From Lachnospiraceae bacterium (lineage in GTDB: Bacteria > Bacillota > Clostridia > Lachnospirales > Lachnospiraceae): DNA of 64,000 bases. The notes under the pieces were generated by a model. The model ran no database searches. It saw only the letters and a list, made by a program, of their open reading frames with translations, and was not told where the DNA came from. The stretch covers positions 1-64,000 of the forward strand of contig JAFTJD010000016.1 of the NCBI GenBank assembly GCA_017456585.1, written 5' to 3'. A program made the position numbers and the translations under genes. Positions within the stretch are counted from its first letter, which is position 1. Every line of letters begins with the position of its first letter. This document shows positions 18,768-27,894 of the stretch, one piece after another.

Positions 18768-19721
18768 ATGGGAACAACTTATGAATTTAACCCGGAACAA
18801 GAAAAGAAAATGAAAAAATTAACTAGCATGGTTAAGCTTGTAATAGCTGTCATTGTTGTATTGGTACTGGCATTGAGCTCAGTATATACTATCGGTGAGC
18901 AGGAACAGGCGGTACTCACAACATTTGGTAAGGCAAGCCCGGTAACAGAATCAGGACTTCACTTTAAGATACCTTTTATACAGAAGGTAGAGAAGGTTAA
19001 TACAACAATCCAGGGATTTGCTATCGGATATGATTCAACCAGTGGAGTAACTATTGAGAACGAATCACTTATGATTACATCAGATTACAATTTTGTAAAT
19101 GTTGATTTCTATGTGGAATACCGTTTCGCAGATCCGGTAAAGGCTGTATATAGTGCAGATGATCCGGTTGCAGTGCTTAAGACAATAACACAGAGCTGTA
19201 TTCGTACAGTTGTAGGTAACTATGATGTCGACAGTGTACTTACAAGCGGAAAGACTGAGATTCAGTCAGCAATTCGTCAGATGATAGTGGATAAGCTTAC
19301 TGTATATGATGTAGGTATTCAGCTTGTTAATATTACAATTCAGGATTCTGAGCCACCGACCACACAGGTTATGGAAGCGTTTAAGGCGGTAGAATCAGCT
19401 AAGCAGGGTAAAGAGACAGCAATCAATAATGCTAATAAATATCGTAATGAGAAGCTTCCTGCTGCAGAGGCAGAGGTAGACAGAATTCTTCAGGATGCAG
19501 AAGCAACTAAGGCTGAGCGTGTAAATGAGGCTGTTGGTCAGGTTGCAAGATTTAATGCAATGTATAATGAATATGTGAAGTATCCAAAGGTTACTAAGCT
19601 TAGAATGTTCTATGAGACCATGGAGGACGTTCTTCCTAACATGAAGATTATAATTGATGGAACAGACGGAAGCTCAGTAGAGATGATGTATCCGTTAGAC
19701 AGCTTTAACGGCACTAATTAA
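18768..19721 (+). CDS. hflK: SPFH/band-7 protein, HflK-like
   Basis: A 317-residue membrane-anchored SPFH-domain protein related to HflK, which with HflC forms large cage-like assemblies around FtsH in other bacteria. One membrane helix lies at about residues 22-42 (MVKLVIAVIVVLVLALSSVY); the SPFH domain follows (IGEQEQAVLTTFGKASPVTE to about residue 215) and then a long helical, Ala/Glu-rich region (NNANKYRNEKLPAAEAEVDR). It starts after GAAAGGTGG and is followed by the HflC-like gene at 14 bases. A manganese riboswitch is upstream. An FtsH gene is present about 24 kb downstream. Confidence 0.82.
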   Translation: MGTTYEFNPEQEKKMKKLTSMVKLVIAVIVVLVLALSSVYTIGEQEQAVLTTFGKASPVTESGLHFKIPFIQKVEKVNTTIQGFAIGYDSTSGVTIENESLMITSDYNFVNVDFYVEYRFADPVKAVYSADDPVAVLKTITQSCIRTVVGNYDVDSVLTSGKTEIQSAIRQMIVDKLTVYDVGIQLVNITIQDSEPPTTQVMEAFKAVESAKQGKETAINNANKYRNEKLPAAEAEVDRILQDAEATKAERVNEAVGQVARFNAMYNEYVKYPKVTKLRMFYETMEDVLPNMKIIIDGTDGSSVEMMYPLDSFNGTN

Positions 19722-19735
19722 GGAGGATATATAAT

Positions 19736-20605
19736 ATGAAAAAAGTTGGAAAAGTTTTAGCTATAATCGTATTGGTTTTAGCTGTAATAGCATTAGGTTC
19801 TTCCATTGTTGTTACACAGGAAGATGAATATAAATTAGTTCGTCAGTTTGGTAAAATCGACAGAGTAATCACAGAGCCGGGACTTAGTTTTAAGATTCCG
19901 TTCCTTGAAACTACAACGGTTCTTCCAAAGAAGATGTTACATTATGACCTTGCAGAGTCAGATGTTATTACTGCTGACAAGAAGACAATGATTACAGACA
20001 GTTATGTTCTTTGGGAGATAACTTCTCCGCTTGATTTCGCTAAGACACTTAACTCTTCAGTGGCAAATGCAGAAAATCGTATCGATGCAGTTGTATATAA
20101 TGCAATTAAGAATGTAATTGGTACAATCGAACAGAATGAGGTAATTACCAGTCGTGATGGTGAGCTTACAGAGCAGATAATGGCAGCTGTCGGCACATCA
20201 ATGGATCAGTATGGTATCAAGATACTTACAGTTGAAACTAAGAGATTTGATTTGCCTGCAGACAATAAGACAAGTGTATATGAGAGAATGATTTCAGAGC
20301 GTGATAAGATAGCAGCAACATATATTGCAGAGGGTGATGCTGAGGCTCAGATTATTATAAACGCTACAGATAAGGAAATTGCAATTATGCTTGCGGAAGC
20401 AACAGCACAGGCAGAGCAACTTGTAGCAGCAGGTGAGGCAGAGTACATGCAGATTCTTTCAGATGCATATTCAAGTGAAGAAAAGGCAGAATTCTACTCA
20501 TTCGTTCGTTCACTTGATGCGGCAAAGGTTTCGCTTTCAGGCGACCAGAATACACTGATACTTCCTAAGGACTCACCTATAGCAGAGATATTCCTTACAA
20601 AATAA
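19736..20605 (+). CDS. hflC: SPFH/band-7 protein, HflC-like
   Basis: A 289-residue partner of the preceding HflK-like protein. An N-terminal signal-anchor (residues 5-25) is followed by the SPFH domain (VVTQEDEYKLVRQFGKIDRV, EPGLSFKIPF, MLHYDLAESDVITADKKTM) and a helical C-terminal region (ISERDKIAATYIAEGDAEAQ, then AEATAQAEQLVAAGEAEYMQ). The order hflK-hflC and the GRIDRVxxEPGLxFKxPF form match HflC. The start follows AAGGAGG. Both proteins should face outside the membrane, regulating membrane proteolysis (family knowledge). Confidence 0.82.
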   Translation: MKKVGKVLAIIVLVLAVIALGSSIVVTQEDEYKLVRQFGKIDRVITEPGLSFKIPFLETTTVLPKKMLHYDLAESDVITADKKTMITDSYVLWEITSPLDFAKTLNSSVANAENRIDAVVYNAIKNVIGTIEQNEVITSRDGELTEQIMAAVGTSMDQYGIKILTVETKRFDLPADNKTSVYERMISERDKIAATYIAEGDAEAQIIINATDKEIAIMLAEATAQAEQLVAAGEAEYMQILSDAYSSEEKAEFYSFVRSLDAAKVSLSGDQNTLILPKDSPIAEIFLTK

Positions 20606-20760
20606 GCGCGAAACGGAAAACCAAGCGACGCGATAGCGGCATTTGGTTTTCCGACGCGGTATGAGCAAGCAATCTGCAAAGCAGATTATAGAGCACGGAG
20701 TGCGTGCTTGTGAGTAAAAAAAGGTGATAGGGAAACCAAGCGACGCGATAGCGCCACTAG
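20606..20760. repeat. Intergenic palindromes with an 18-bp direct repeat
   Basis: GGAAAACCAA (20615-20624) pairs with TTGGTTTTCC (20643-20652). AATCTGC/GCAGATT (20671-20687) forms a second hairpin inside CAAGC (20666-20670) and GCTTG (20706-20710). CCAAGCGACGCGATAGCG occurs exactly at 20621-20638 and again at 20736-20753, so the left half of the first hairpin was duplicated. No T-run follows, so a simple terminator role is not obvious. Confidence 0.7.
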
Positions 20761-20780
20761 AAAATGAGAGGAGAAGGCTT

Positions 20781-21401
20781 GTGATTAAATTAGAAAGAAC
20801 ATCTGTAATGAATCTTGAGAATGCTATGAGAGGAGCACGTAATCCGCTTAACAGTTGGGATAAGATGGATAGTAGCTATGATTCAGAAGGCAATTATGTA
20901 CTCGGACCTAATGATTTAGGACTTGGCTCCAGACTTGCAAAAGCAGGCAGCGACCATCGTAAATTTATCAGACAGATTTTTGTGTCTGTAGATATTACGG
21001 CACCATTATATTGGTGGAAAGAATTTGATACATATAAGGTGGGAACAGTTGCTAATTCAACAAGTACCATGCACAAAATTCATTCAAAACCAATTGTGAT
21101 GGAGGATTTCAGCTTCGATAAGCTGACACCTGAATCAGAAGCATTTGCTAAAGGAATGGTTGATTATATTGAGTCGGTAAGACTTAAATATATGGAGAAT
21201 AAAGATAAAGCATATTGGTGGGATTTAATTCAGCTTCTGCCATCAAGCTACAATCAGATGAGAACCTGCACGATGAATTATGAGAATCTTTCTAACATGT
21301 ATGCGGCAAGACGTAATCATAAGCTGGATGAGTGGCATGTATTCTGTGACTGGATTAAAACATTGCCATATGCAGAAGAATTTATTATAAGAGGCGAATA
21401 G
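20781..21401 (+). CDS. Hypothetical protein
   Basis: A 206-residue soluble protein that I cannot assign. Notable segments are GARNPLNSWDKMDS, RLAKAGSDHRKFIRQIFVSV, ITAPLYWWKEFDTYKVGTVA and NSTSTMHKIHSKP, rich in Trp, Tyr and His. It has no membrane segment. Related-looking proteins occur in phages and gut Firmicutes by my recollection, and the arrangement faintly recalls flavin-dependent thymidylate synthase, but the ThyX signature is absent. The start is taken as GTG 20781, after GAGAGGAGAAGG; the open frame upstream runs through the palindromic repeat and has no site. Confidence 0.6.
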   Translation: MIKLERTSVMNLENAMRGARNPLNSWDKMDSSYDSEGNYVLGPNDLGLGSRLAKAGSDHRKFIRQIFVSVDITAPLYWWKEFDTYKVGTVANSTSTMHKIHSKPIVMEDFSFDKLTPESEAFAKGMVDYIESVRLKYMENKDKAYWWDLIQLLPSSYNQMRTCTMNYENLSNMYAARRNHKLDEWHVFCDWIKTLPYAEEFIIRGE

Positions 21402-21463
21402 TTGTATTATAACAAATAATCATGTCAATACTTCTGATAAGCATTTGCTTATCGGAGGTATGC

Positions 21464-22213
21464 ATGAAGACAAATATTAAATGGTTAAGTATTGGAATAG
21501 CTATTCTGGTTATTAGTATTATTATAATGGTTGTGTTCCGGAAGGATGAAGAAGTCATACTTACGGATGCGATGAAGATAATGACTATGCAGGATAGCTA
21601 TATTTCTACTTCGGGAGAGATTAGGGCTGCTGCTTATTATGGTGGCATGAATATGACAAGTTACGAGAAAAAGGGACTTCTAAAAAAGCTTGCCAAGGGG
21701 CTTGGGATTACAGAATATTCCTTTGAGGCATCCTGGGATATGGGAAGAGATACGATATGCATCAAAAAGGACGGTGAATATGCTGCTACACTTATTAGTC
21801 TGGTGACGATTGAGGATGAAAATGCATGTGCACAGTACATTATGTATGAGCTTAATATAGAAGATTCACCTGAAAGTGTATGTCATTATGCCGATATAAT
21901 AAGAAATGAATTAAGAAACCTTGGGTTAGATGATGATGTTACAGTTACCTTGGTATCGAATTATGAAGGGACATTTGACATTGATGCTAAAAACAAGCTT
22001 GCGGACGAGGTGCTTAAGTGCTTTGAATCCGATATAGTTACTGAGAACAGAACTGATGAACTCTTTAGTATTTATGCATATGTTGAGGGTATGTCACAGG
22101 GAATCAAGGTAGGCGATAAAGAAATTAATTTCAACATAGCGATTAATCACAATGAAGAAACTAATCAAACAAGAGTGTATCTTGCTGCACCGATAATAGA
22201 AATGGAATATTAG
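21464..22213 (+). CDS. YwmB-like (DUF1779) exported protein
   Basis: A 249-residue protein with one N-terminal hydrophobic segment (residues 5-25, WLSIGIAILVISIIIMVVF) and an extracytoplasmic domain resembling YwmB/DUF1779, a TATA-box-binding-protein-like fold of unknown role in Firmicutes (MKIMTMQDSYISTSGEIRAA, then YEGTFDIDAKNKLADEVL and EGMSQGIKVGDKEINFNIAI). The ATG at 21464 has GGAGG at 21454-21458. A 7-bp hairpin GATAAGC/GCTTATC (21436-21453) abuts this ribosome site, which may modulate translation. An ABC transporter pair follows after 12 bases. Confidence 0.6.
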   Translation: MKTNIKWLSIGIAILVISIIIMVVFRKDEEVILTDAMKIMTMQDSYISTSGEIRAAAYYGGMNMTSYEKKGLLKKLAKGLGITEYSFEASWDMGRDTICIKKDGEYAATLISLVTIEDENACAQYIMYELNIEDSPESVCHYADIIRNELRNLGLDDDVTVTLVSNYEGTFDIDAKNKLADEVLKCFESDIVTENRTDELFSIYAYVEGMSQGIKVGDKEINFNIAINHNEETNQTRVYLAAPIIEMEY

Positions 22214-22225
22214 GAGGTACAAGAG

Positions 22226-23086
22226 ATGGATATAGTTAAGATAAATCATCTTGCTAAGAGTTATGGCAAGTCAAGAGGTATTGTTGATGTTAGCTTTGGA
22301 ATAGGACAAGGAGAATTCTTTGGATTTATCGGACCGAACGGTGCCGGTAAATCTACTACAATAAGAATTCTTCTCGGACTGATATCTGCAGATTCGGGTG
22401 AAGCATTTGTATTAGGTAAGCCATTAAGTAAGGCATCGGAATATCTTGCTGATATAGGATATCTTCCTTCGGAAGCAAACTTTTATAATGCTATGAAGGT
22501 AGACGAGCTTATAAAATACTCAGCGAAGCTTCGAGGCAAGGAATGTGATAAAGAAGCTAAGGAATTATGTGATAGATTAGAACTTGATACAAAGAAAAAA
22601 ATAAGCGAATTATCTCTTGGCAATCGTAAAAAAGTAGGGATTGTATGTGCAATGCAGCATAAACCTCAGTTGTACATAATGGACGAACCAACCAGCGGTC
22701 TTGATCCGCTTATGCAGAATGAATTTTTTTCGTTATTGAATGAAAGAAGAAAAGAAGGAGCAACTGTATTCTTTTCTTCGCATGTTTTATCTGAGGTACA
22801 GCAGAATTGTACACGCGCAGCGATTATCCGTGAGGGAAATATTGTTGCGGTAGATAGTATAGAGAATCTTTCAAAAACAAGAGCAAAGAGAGTTATATTA
22901 CATGGAATTAATTCTCTTCCTGATGCTATACAGGCGAAATCTGTTGAGGCCACCAATACTTCAGTTGCATTTTTGTATCAGGGCGATATCAAAAATCTTA
23001 TATTGGAAATAGGACGCTTGCCGATAACAGATATGACTATAACTGAACCTAAGTTGGAAGAAATATTCATGCATTACTATGAATAA
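22226..23086 (+). CDS. ABC transporter ATP-binding protein
   Basis: A 286-residue ATPase of the drug/export ABC-2 group. Walker A is GPNGAGKST (about residue 36), the signature is LSLGNRKKVGI (a slight variant of LSGGQ), and Walker B with the catalytic Glu is LYIMDEPTSGLDPL. The C-terminal 80 residues form the extension typical of this group. It follows the YwmB-like gene by 12 bases and precedes the membrane subunit by 23 bases, so all three are likely one transcript. The substrate is unknown. Confidence 0.9.
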   Translation: MDIVKINHLAKSYGKSRGIVDVSFGIGQGEFFGFIGPNGAGKSTTIRILLGLISADSGEAFVLGKPLSKASEYLADIGYLPSEANFYNAMKVDELIKYSAKLRGKECDKEAKELCDRLELDTKKKISELSLGNRKKVGIVCAMQHKPQLYIMDEPTSGLDPLMQNEFFSLLNERRKEGATVFFSSHVLSEVQQNCTRAAIIREGNIVAVDSIENLSKTRAKRVILHGINSLPDAIQAKSVEATNTSVAFLYQGDIKNLILEIGRLPITDMTITEPKLEEIFMHYYE

Positions 23087-23109
23087 CCGGGGATGGGAGG
23101 ACGAAAGAT

Positions 23110-23904
23110 ATGAAAATGCCTGTATTGTATAAAGAATTACGAAAAGGATTAAAAGGTTTTATAATTTGGACAGCGATTATCACGTTTATGATATTGGTAT
23201 GCGTATTCATGTATCCTGAGATGAAGACTCAAATGGATGGTATGAATGATTTGTTTGCAAACATGGGTATGTTTACATCTGCATTTGGAATGGATAAGCT
23301 TAATTTCGGAACGCTTATAGGCTTCTATGGTGTTGAATGTGGTAATATGTTGGGGCTTGGAGGAGGCTTCTTTGCCGCTTTCCTTGGAATATCGATGCTT
23401 GCAAAAGAGGAAAAGGAGCATACGGCAGAATTCTTGTTGACACATCCTATTAAGAAAAGCTCGGTAGTGCTTCAAAAGCTTTGTGCAGTTGTTATACAGA
23501 TAGTTGCTTTGAATGTTATCGTTGTATTGGCCAGTGCTGCATCGATAGCAATGATTGGTGAAGATATTCCGATGAAGGAATTTCTACTTATTCATGTAGG
23601 ATATTTTTTGTTGCAGCTGGAAATTGCAGTGATTTGCTTTGGAATTTCTGCATTTATGAGTAATTCAGGTATCGCAATGGGACTTGGAGTAGCAGTGATT
23701 TTCTATTTTATGAATATAATCTGTAATCTTAGCGAGAAGGCAGAATTTCTTAAATATATTACACCATATGCGTATGCGGAACCGGCAGATATTGTTGCGA
23801 ATAAATGTCTTGGTGGTTTGTCGATAGCACTTGGAATGTTGTATATGATAGTAGTTCTTTTGATAGGATTCACAAAATACACTAAAAAGGATATTGCGGC
23901 ATAG
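23110..23904 (+). CDS. ABC-2 type transporter permease
   Basis: A 264-residue membrane protein with six hydrophobic segments: near residues 16-35, 78-95, 120-145, 155-178, 185-205 and 238-258. The cytoplasmic segment KEEKEHTAEFLLTHPIKKSS after the second helix is typical of ABC-2 permeases of the bacitracin/NatB kind. It pairs with the ATPase just upstream. The start follows GGGAGGA. A bidirectional terminator follows. Confidence 0.85.
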   Translation: MKMPVLYKELRKGLKGFIIWTAIITFMILVCVFMYPEMKTQMDGMNDLFANMGMFTSAFGMDKLNFGTLIGFYGVECGNMLGLGGGFFAAFLGISMLAKEEKEHTAEFLLTHPIKKSSVVLQKLCAVVIQIVALNVIVVLASAASIAMIGEDIPMKEFLLIHVGYFLLQLEIAVICFGISAFMSNSGIAMGLGVAVIFYFMNIICNLSEKAEFLKYITPYAYAEPADIVANKCLGGLSIALGMLYMIVVLLIGFTKYTKKDIAA

Positions 23905-23958
23905 AATAAAAGAATTAATCTGATATAAGCTGTGTCACAGCAAATTGAGCGTATTGAA

Positions 23959-23999
23959 AATGCTCCGGGAAGTTGTAATCAACTTTCCGGAGCATTTTG
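23959..23999. terminator. Bidirectional terminator
   Basis: A 17-bp stem with one wobble (AATGCTCCGGGAAGTTG at 23959-23975, CAACTTTCCGGAGCATT at 23980-23996), loop TAAT, then TTTG. It lies between the convergent ABC permease and CNNM-type genes. Confidence 0.85.
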
Positions 24000-24015
24000 T
24001 TATAGAAATAATATA

Positions 24016-25347
24016 TTAATCATCTTCTTCTGAGTCGTCAGAAGCTATTTCGACTACTTCGACAGTAACCTCGTGAGCCATGAGTTCATCAGCTTTGGTG
24101 ATATTTATAACAAGGTTCTCATAATTGAATGATGAACCCTGCTCAGGAATATCTCCGATCTGCTCAATAATCCATCCGTTAATGGTAGTGGCCTCAGTTT
24201 CTTCATCAGAATCAAGAGAGAAGAATTCAAAGAAATCCTCAATGTTTGCTGAACAAAGAACACGATATTTATCCTTTTCAAGCTCAACAAAATTCTCGAT
24301 AGCTTCATCTCGCTCGTCCCAAATCTCACCAACGATTTCTTCGAGAATATCCTCCATTGTAACGATACCGGCAGTTTCGCCGTATTCGTTTATAACTACT
24401 ACAATGTGGTTATGCTCCTTCTGCATATCCTTGAAAAGAACATCCAGATGAGCTGTTTCCGGAACAAATGTAGGCTGGAACATTACATCTTCAAGCTTGA
24501 AATCCGGGCGTGTATACTTGAGTAAGAAATCACGCGCATAAAGGATTCCTATGATGTTGTCTGTAGTATCTGCATAAACAGGGATTCTTGAATAACCTTC
24601 TGTTCCGATAAGCTCAAGAATCTCTTCTTTAGTTGCGTCCTGCGGAATAAGAATGATAGATCTTCGAGGAGTCATAACATCTTCGGCAGTCATACCGTCG
24701 AGCTTGAGAACATTTTTTATGTATTCAATGTCATTCTGGTTAAAACTTCCTTCATCAGCACCTGCATCCAACATAAGGACGATATCTTCTTCTGATACAG
24801 GATCCTTCTTCTCGTGAGGATCAATTCCAAAAAGTCTGAGCACTCCGTTTGTTGATACTGTCAACAGCCAAATGATTGGCTTGAGGATGAGTGCGAGTGT
24901 TGATATTGAACCACACACAGCCTCTGCGAACTTCTCTTTATGCTTCATAGCTACACGCTTTGGAACAAGCTCACCGAGAACAAGAGTGAAGAATGAAAGT
25001 ATAATTGTAATTGCGATAACCGCTACAGTGTTAATCAATTCAACATGTGATGCGGAAATGTTAAAGGCTTTAACTATAAATCCGGAAAGTTTCTCTGCAA
25101 AATTATCTGCAGCAAAAGCGGAACCTAAGAATCCGGCGAGAGTGATACCTATCTGAATGGTTGAGAGGAAGCGAGTCGGCTCGTCAATCATCTTTAACAT
25201 TCTTAAGGCTTTCTTGTCACCATCATCTGCACGTGCCTTTAATTTCTTCTCGTTAAGAGAAATAACGGCTATCTCTGTCGCAGCAAAGAAAGCATTGACC
25301 AAAATGAGTATAAATTGTAATAATAGTTGTCCTGCTATATCAGGCAT
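24016..25347 (-). CDS. CNNM/CorC-type (HlyC) transporter
   Basis: A 443-residue protein of the hemolysin C / CNNM group, linked to magnesium or related cation efflux. Order: DUF21 membrane domain (residues 1-190, QFILILVNAFFAATEIAVIS and ELVPKRVAMKHKEKFAEAV), a CBS pair (about 210-330, VMTPRRSIILIPQDATKEEI, then EYGETAGIVTMEDILEEIVG) and the CorC_HlyC domain to the end. The ATG at 25347 has GGAGG at 25356-25360; the frame extends upstream without a site. A very acidic tail (SDDSEEDD) is present. Confidence 0.88.
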   Translation of the reverse strand: MPDIAGQLLLQFILILVNAFFAATEIAVISLNEKKLKARADDGDKKALRMLKMIDEPTRFLSTIQIGITLAGFLGSAFAADNFAEKLSGFIVKAFNISASHVELINTVAVIAITIILSFFTLVLGELVPKRVAMKHKEKFAEAVCGSISTLALILKPIIWLLTVSTNGVLRLFGIDPHEKKDPVSEEDIVLMLDAGADEGSFNQNDIEYIKNVLKLDGMTAEDVMTPRRSIILIPQDATKEEILELIGTEGYSRIPVYADTTDNIIGILYARDFLLKYTRPDFKLEDVMFQPTFVPETAHLDVLFKDMQKEHNHIVVVINEYGETAGIVTMEDILEEIVGEIWDERDEAIENFVELEKDKYRVLCSANIEDFFEFFSLDSDEETEATTINGWIIEQIGDIPEQGSSFNYENLVINITKADELMAHEVTVEVVEIASDDSEEDD

Positions 25348-25471
25348 TTTAATAACCTCCAAAATAAAATAAATGTGTTTGTCGTGTAGTATCAATAATA
25401 AGTATCAGTAAATAAGCATCAGTTCAGATTCACTACAGAGAAGCGAAATCTGTCTACGAAAACACAAATCT

Positions 25472-25534
25472 TTAATCTTGAAGGCATTCGTATAGGAATA
25501 TCTTCGCTACTACTTCGAGGAAGCGTATCCACAC
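25472..25534 (-). CDS. Possible 20-codon leader ORF
   Basis: On the minus strand an AAAGGAG site six bases before GTG at 25534 opens a 20-codon frame (MWIRFLEVVAKIFLYECLQD) ending 124 bases before the CNNM-type gene. It may be a leader peptide or an accident; there is no further support. Confidence 0.25.
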   Translation of the reverse strand: MWIRFLEVVAKIFLYECLQD

Positions 25535-25576
25535 AACCAACTCCTTTCTGTATACAAAAAATCAAGTATATGATAC

Positions 25577-25613
25577 TATAAAAGCGCCCTACAGTCAATA
25601 AGGCGCTTTTATA
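25577..25613 (-). terminator. Terminator after the aldo-keto reductase
   Basis: A perfect 12-bp stem (TATAAAAGCGCC at 25577-25588, GGCGCTTTTATA at 25602-25613) with a 13-base loop. Read on the minus strand the right arm ends CGCTTTTATA, giving a short T-rich tail just after the aldo-keto reductase stop. Confidence 0.75.
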
Positions 25614-25634
25614 TTTATAAATTCTTAATACTTG

Positions 25635-26747
25635 TTATTCAAAAACTTCTGCTATATTCTTGAGCCATGTAGTTATATCGATGTGCTGTGGGCAATGCTC
25701 CATACACTGACCACATTCGATACAGTCTGATGCCTTGCCTGATTTCTCGGTGAGGCGTTTGTACTGTCCGGGAGCTGCTTGAGCAGGGATACCCGGGAAT
25801 TTCTTTGTGTTGTTAAATATCTTAAAAATCTCAGGAATGTTAATCTGCATAGGGCAGCCGTCAGTACAATAGCGGCAAGCAGTACAAGGAACTGCGATGG
25901 CGTTCTTAATTATGTCGGTTGCTTCTGAGATAAGTCCCTGTTCCGTCTCATTAAGAGGAACAAAGTCTTTCATGTAGCTTAAGTTATCAAGCATCTGTTC
26001 TTCGTTACTCATTCCGCTAAGAACCATAACTACATTATCAAGAGATGCCACGTATCTTACAGCCCATGAAGCGATAGAAGCATCGTTGTTATAATTCTTT
26101 AATAATGCTTCTGCTTTCTCCGGAAGAACTGCAAGGCTTCCGCCCTTAATAGGCTCCATTACTATGACAGGCTTGTTGTGCTTAAGGCAGACTTCATAGC
26201 ATTTGCGACCTTCAACATTCTTGTCGTCCCAGTCAATATAATTAATCTGAAGCTGTACATATTCAATCTCAGGGTGCTCAGAAAGAATCTCATCAAGTAC
26301 GGCAGCGCTGTCATGGAAGGAAAAACCAATATGTTTTATCTTTCCCTCTGTCTTCATTCTTGATACAAATTCAAAAGCGTGTACCTGCTTGCAATATTCA
26401 TAACGTTCATGATCCATTGCGTGTAAAAGATAATAATCAAAATAGTCTACACCGCAACGGCTTAACTGCTCATTAAAGATATCCTGCATACCTTCTTCGG
26501 TAGGTTTATTAAAAATAGGCATCTTATCGGTTATGGTATATGCCTCTCTTGGGTAGCGCTCTACAACTGCTTCACGAAATGCCGATTCGCTCATTCCACC
26601 ATGATAAGGGTAAGCGGTATCGAAATATGTAAAGCCGGCACCGATGAATTCATCTACCATTTTTTTGACAGTTGTCATGTCGATGTCTTTGCCGTTACCG
26701 GGTGTGTTAAGCGGTAATCGCATAAGACCAAATCCAAGTTTCTTCAT
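25635..26747 (-). CDS. Aldo/keto reductase with C-terminal 4Fe-4S sites
   Basis: A 370-residue oxidoreductase. Residues 1-270 form the aldo-keto reductase barrel with the catalytic Asp and Tyr in FDTAYPYHGG, Lys in ITDKMP and His in LLHAMDH. The C-terminal 90 residues carry two cysteine sets, CTACRYCTDGCPMQI and CIECGQCMEHCPQHI, for two 4Fe-4S clusters. This fusion is common in anaerobic Clostridia; the electron partner and substrate are unknown. It is monocistronic, and a terminator follows. Confidence 0.9.
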   Translation of the reverse strand: MKKLGFGLMRLPLNTPGNGKDIDMTTVKKMVDEFIGAGFTYFDTAYPYHGGMSESAFREAVVERYPREAYTITDKMPIFNKPTEEGMQDIFNEQLSRCGVDYFDYYLLHAMDHERYEYCKQVHAFEFVSRMKTEGKIKHIGFSFHDSAAVLDEILSEHPEIEYVQLQINYIDWDDKNVEGRKCYEVCLKHNKPVIVMEPIKGGSLAVLPEKAEALLKNYNNDASIASWAVRYVASLDNVVMVLSGMSNEEQMLDNLSYMKDFVPLNETEQGLISEATDIIKNAIAVPCTACRYCTDGCPMQINIPEIFKIFNNTKKFPGIPAQAAPGQYKRLTEKSGKASDCIECGQCMEHCPQHIDITTWLKNIAEVFE

Positions 26748-26896
26748 AGTTGTATCCCTCCAATCATTATATAGAGTATATCATCTGTAAGATAGGCATG
26801 TCAAATTTATTTGAAGCGGATAAGTAGCAAAAAAAGTATCAAGGAATACACTAATATAAAATGATATTCATTGTATTGAAAATGGTGGGATTATGT

Positions 26897-27730
26897 GTGA
26901 AATTTGTAAAGATGCATGGACTCGGAAATGATTATATATACATTGATGATCGTAAAAATGAAATAAATGAATATGCTAAGCTTGTTCCTATGCTAAGTAA
27001 CAGACATTTTGGCATAGGAGGCGACGGAGTTATACTTATTAGAGAGTCAAAACTCGCAGATTTCAAAATGGATATGTATAATGCAGACGGAACACAGAGT
27101 GAAATGTGCGGTAATGGAATAAGATGCGTGGGAAAATATGTATATGATTATGGACTTAAAAAAAGTAAAAGGCTACTTATAGAAACTCTGGCAGGGATAA
27201 AAAGTCTGGAACTTATCATAGAAAATGACAGGGTGCTTGAGGTATGTGTGGATATGGGAAAGCCTATCCTTGAGCCGGAGCTTATACCGGTTAAGCTCGA
27301 TGGAGAAAAAATAGTCAGAAGAAAAGTTGAGATACAGAATAATGTATTTGAAATTACATGCGTGTCCATGGGGAATCCGCATGTCGTAATTGTGGTAGAT
27401 AATCTGGATGAGTATGATGTGGCAAAATACGGAGCGATGATCGAAAAGGACGAACTTTTTCCAAGAAGAACCAATGTTGAATTCGTGGAAATTATCGGAG
27501 AAGATGAGATAAAAATGAGAGTCTGGGAGAGAGGTACGGGAGAGACGCTGGCTTGCGGAACGGGAGCATGTGCTGCAGTCGTTGCTATGAAATTAGGTGG
27601 ATACATTAATAAGAAAGATGTGCTTGTAAGACTTCCGGGAGGAAGGCTTGATATATGCTGGGAAGAGGGTAAAAGTGTAATGATGCAAGGGGCTGCTACC
27701 AAGGTGTTTGAGGGAATGTGGGAGAAATAG
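26897..27730 (+). CDS. dapF: Diaminopimelate epimerase
   Basis: Interconverts LL- and meso-diaminopimelate in the lysine and cell-wall pathway. The 277-residue protein has both catalytic cysteine motifs, Cys71 in EMCGNGIRC and the later one in TLACGTGACAAV, plus the opening MKFVKMHGLGNDYIYID. The start GTG at 26897 matches this conserved opening and has GGTGGGA six bases upstream; the frame is open back to 26861 but without conserved residues. No other lysine genes are adjacent. Confidence 0.95.
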   Translation: MKFVKMHGLGNDYIYIDDRKNEINEYAKLVPMLSNRHFGIGGDGVILIRESKLADFKMDMYNADGTQSEMCGNGIRCVGKYVYDYGLKKSKRLLIETLAGIKSLELIIENDRVLEVCVDMGKPILEPELIPVKLDGEKIVRRKVEIQNNVFEITCVSMGNPHVVIVVDNLDEYDVAKYGAMIEKDELFPRRTNVEFVEIIGEDEIKMRVWERGTGETLACGTGACAAVVAMKLGGYINKKDVLVRLPGGRLDICWEEGKSVMMQGAATKVFEGMWEK

Positions 27731-27894
27731 AAATTATTTATTAAGAAGTAGTACATTTTCTTGCAAGAGTTACTAATTTAAGGTATGCTATATTTGTTAA
27801 GTTTATTCTATGATAAAGTGCATTATGCGTAAATATGTCAGAGTATTTGTGACTATAAAGTGTTACTATAAAACATAAGAAACGGGAGAATAAT

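Noticed and set aside
20781-21401. Prophage remnant or thymidylate synthase ThyX
   Set aside because: The protein has a phage-like look, but no other phage gene is near and the ThyX RHRxxSxNxxSxRY motif is missing; left as hypothetical.
27148-27756. 202-codon open frame opposite dapF
   Set aside because: Ser/Thr/Ile/Pro-rich antisense reading of a conserved gene, with no credible ribosome site.
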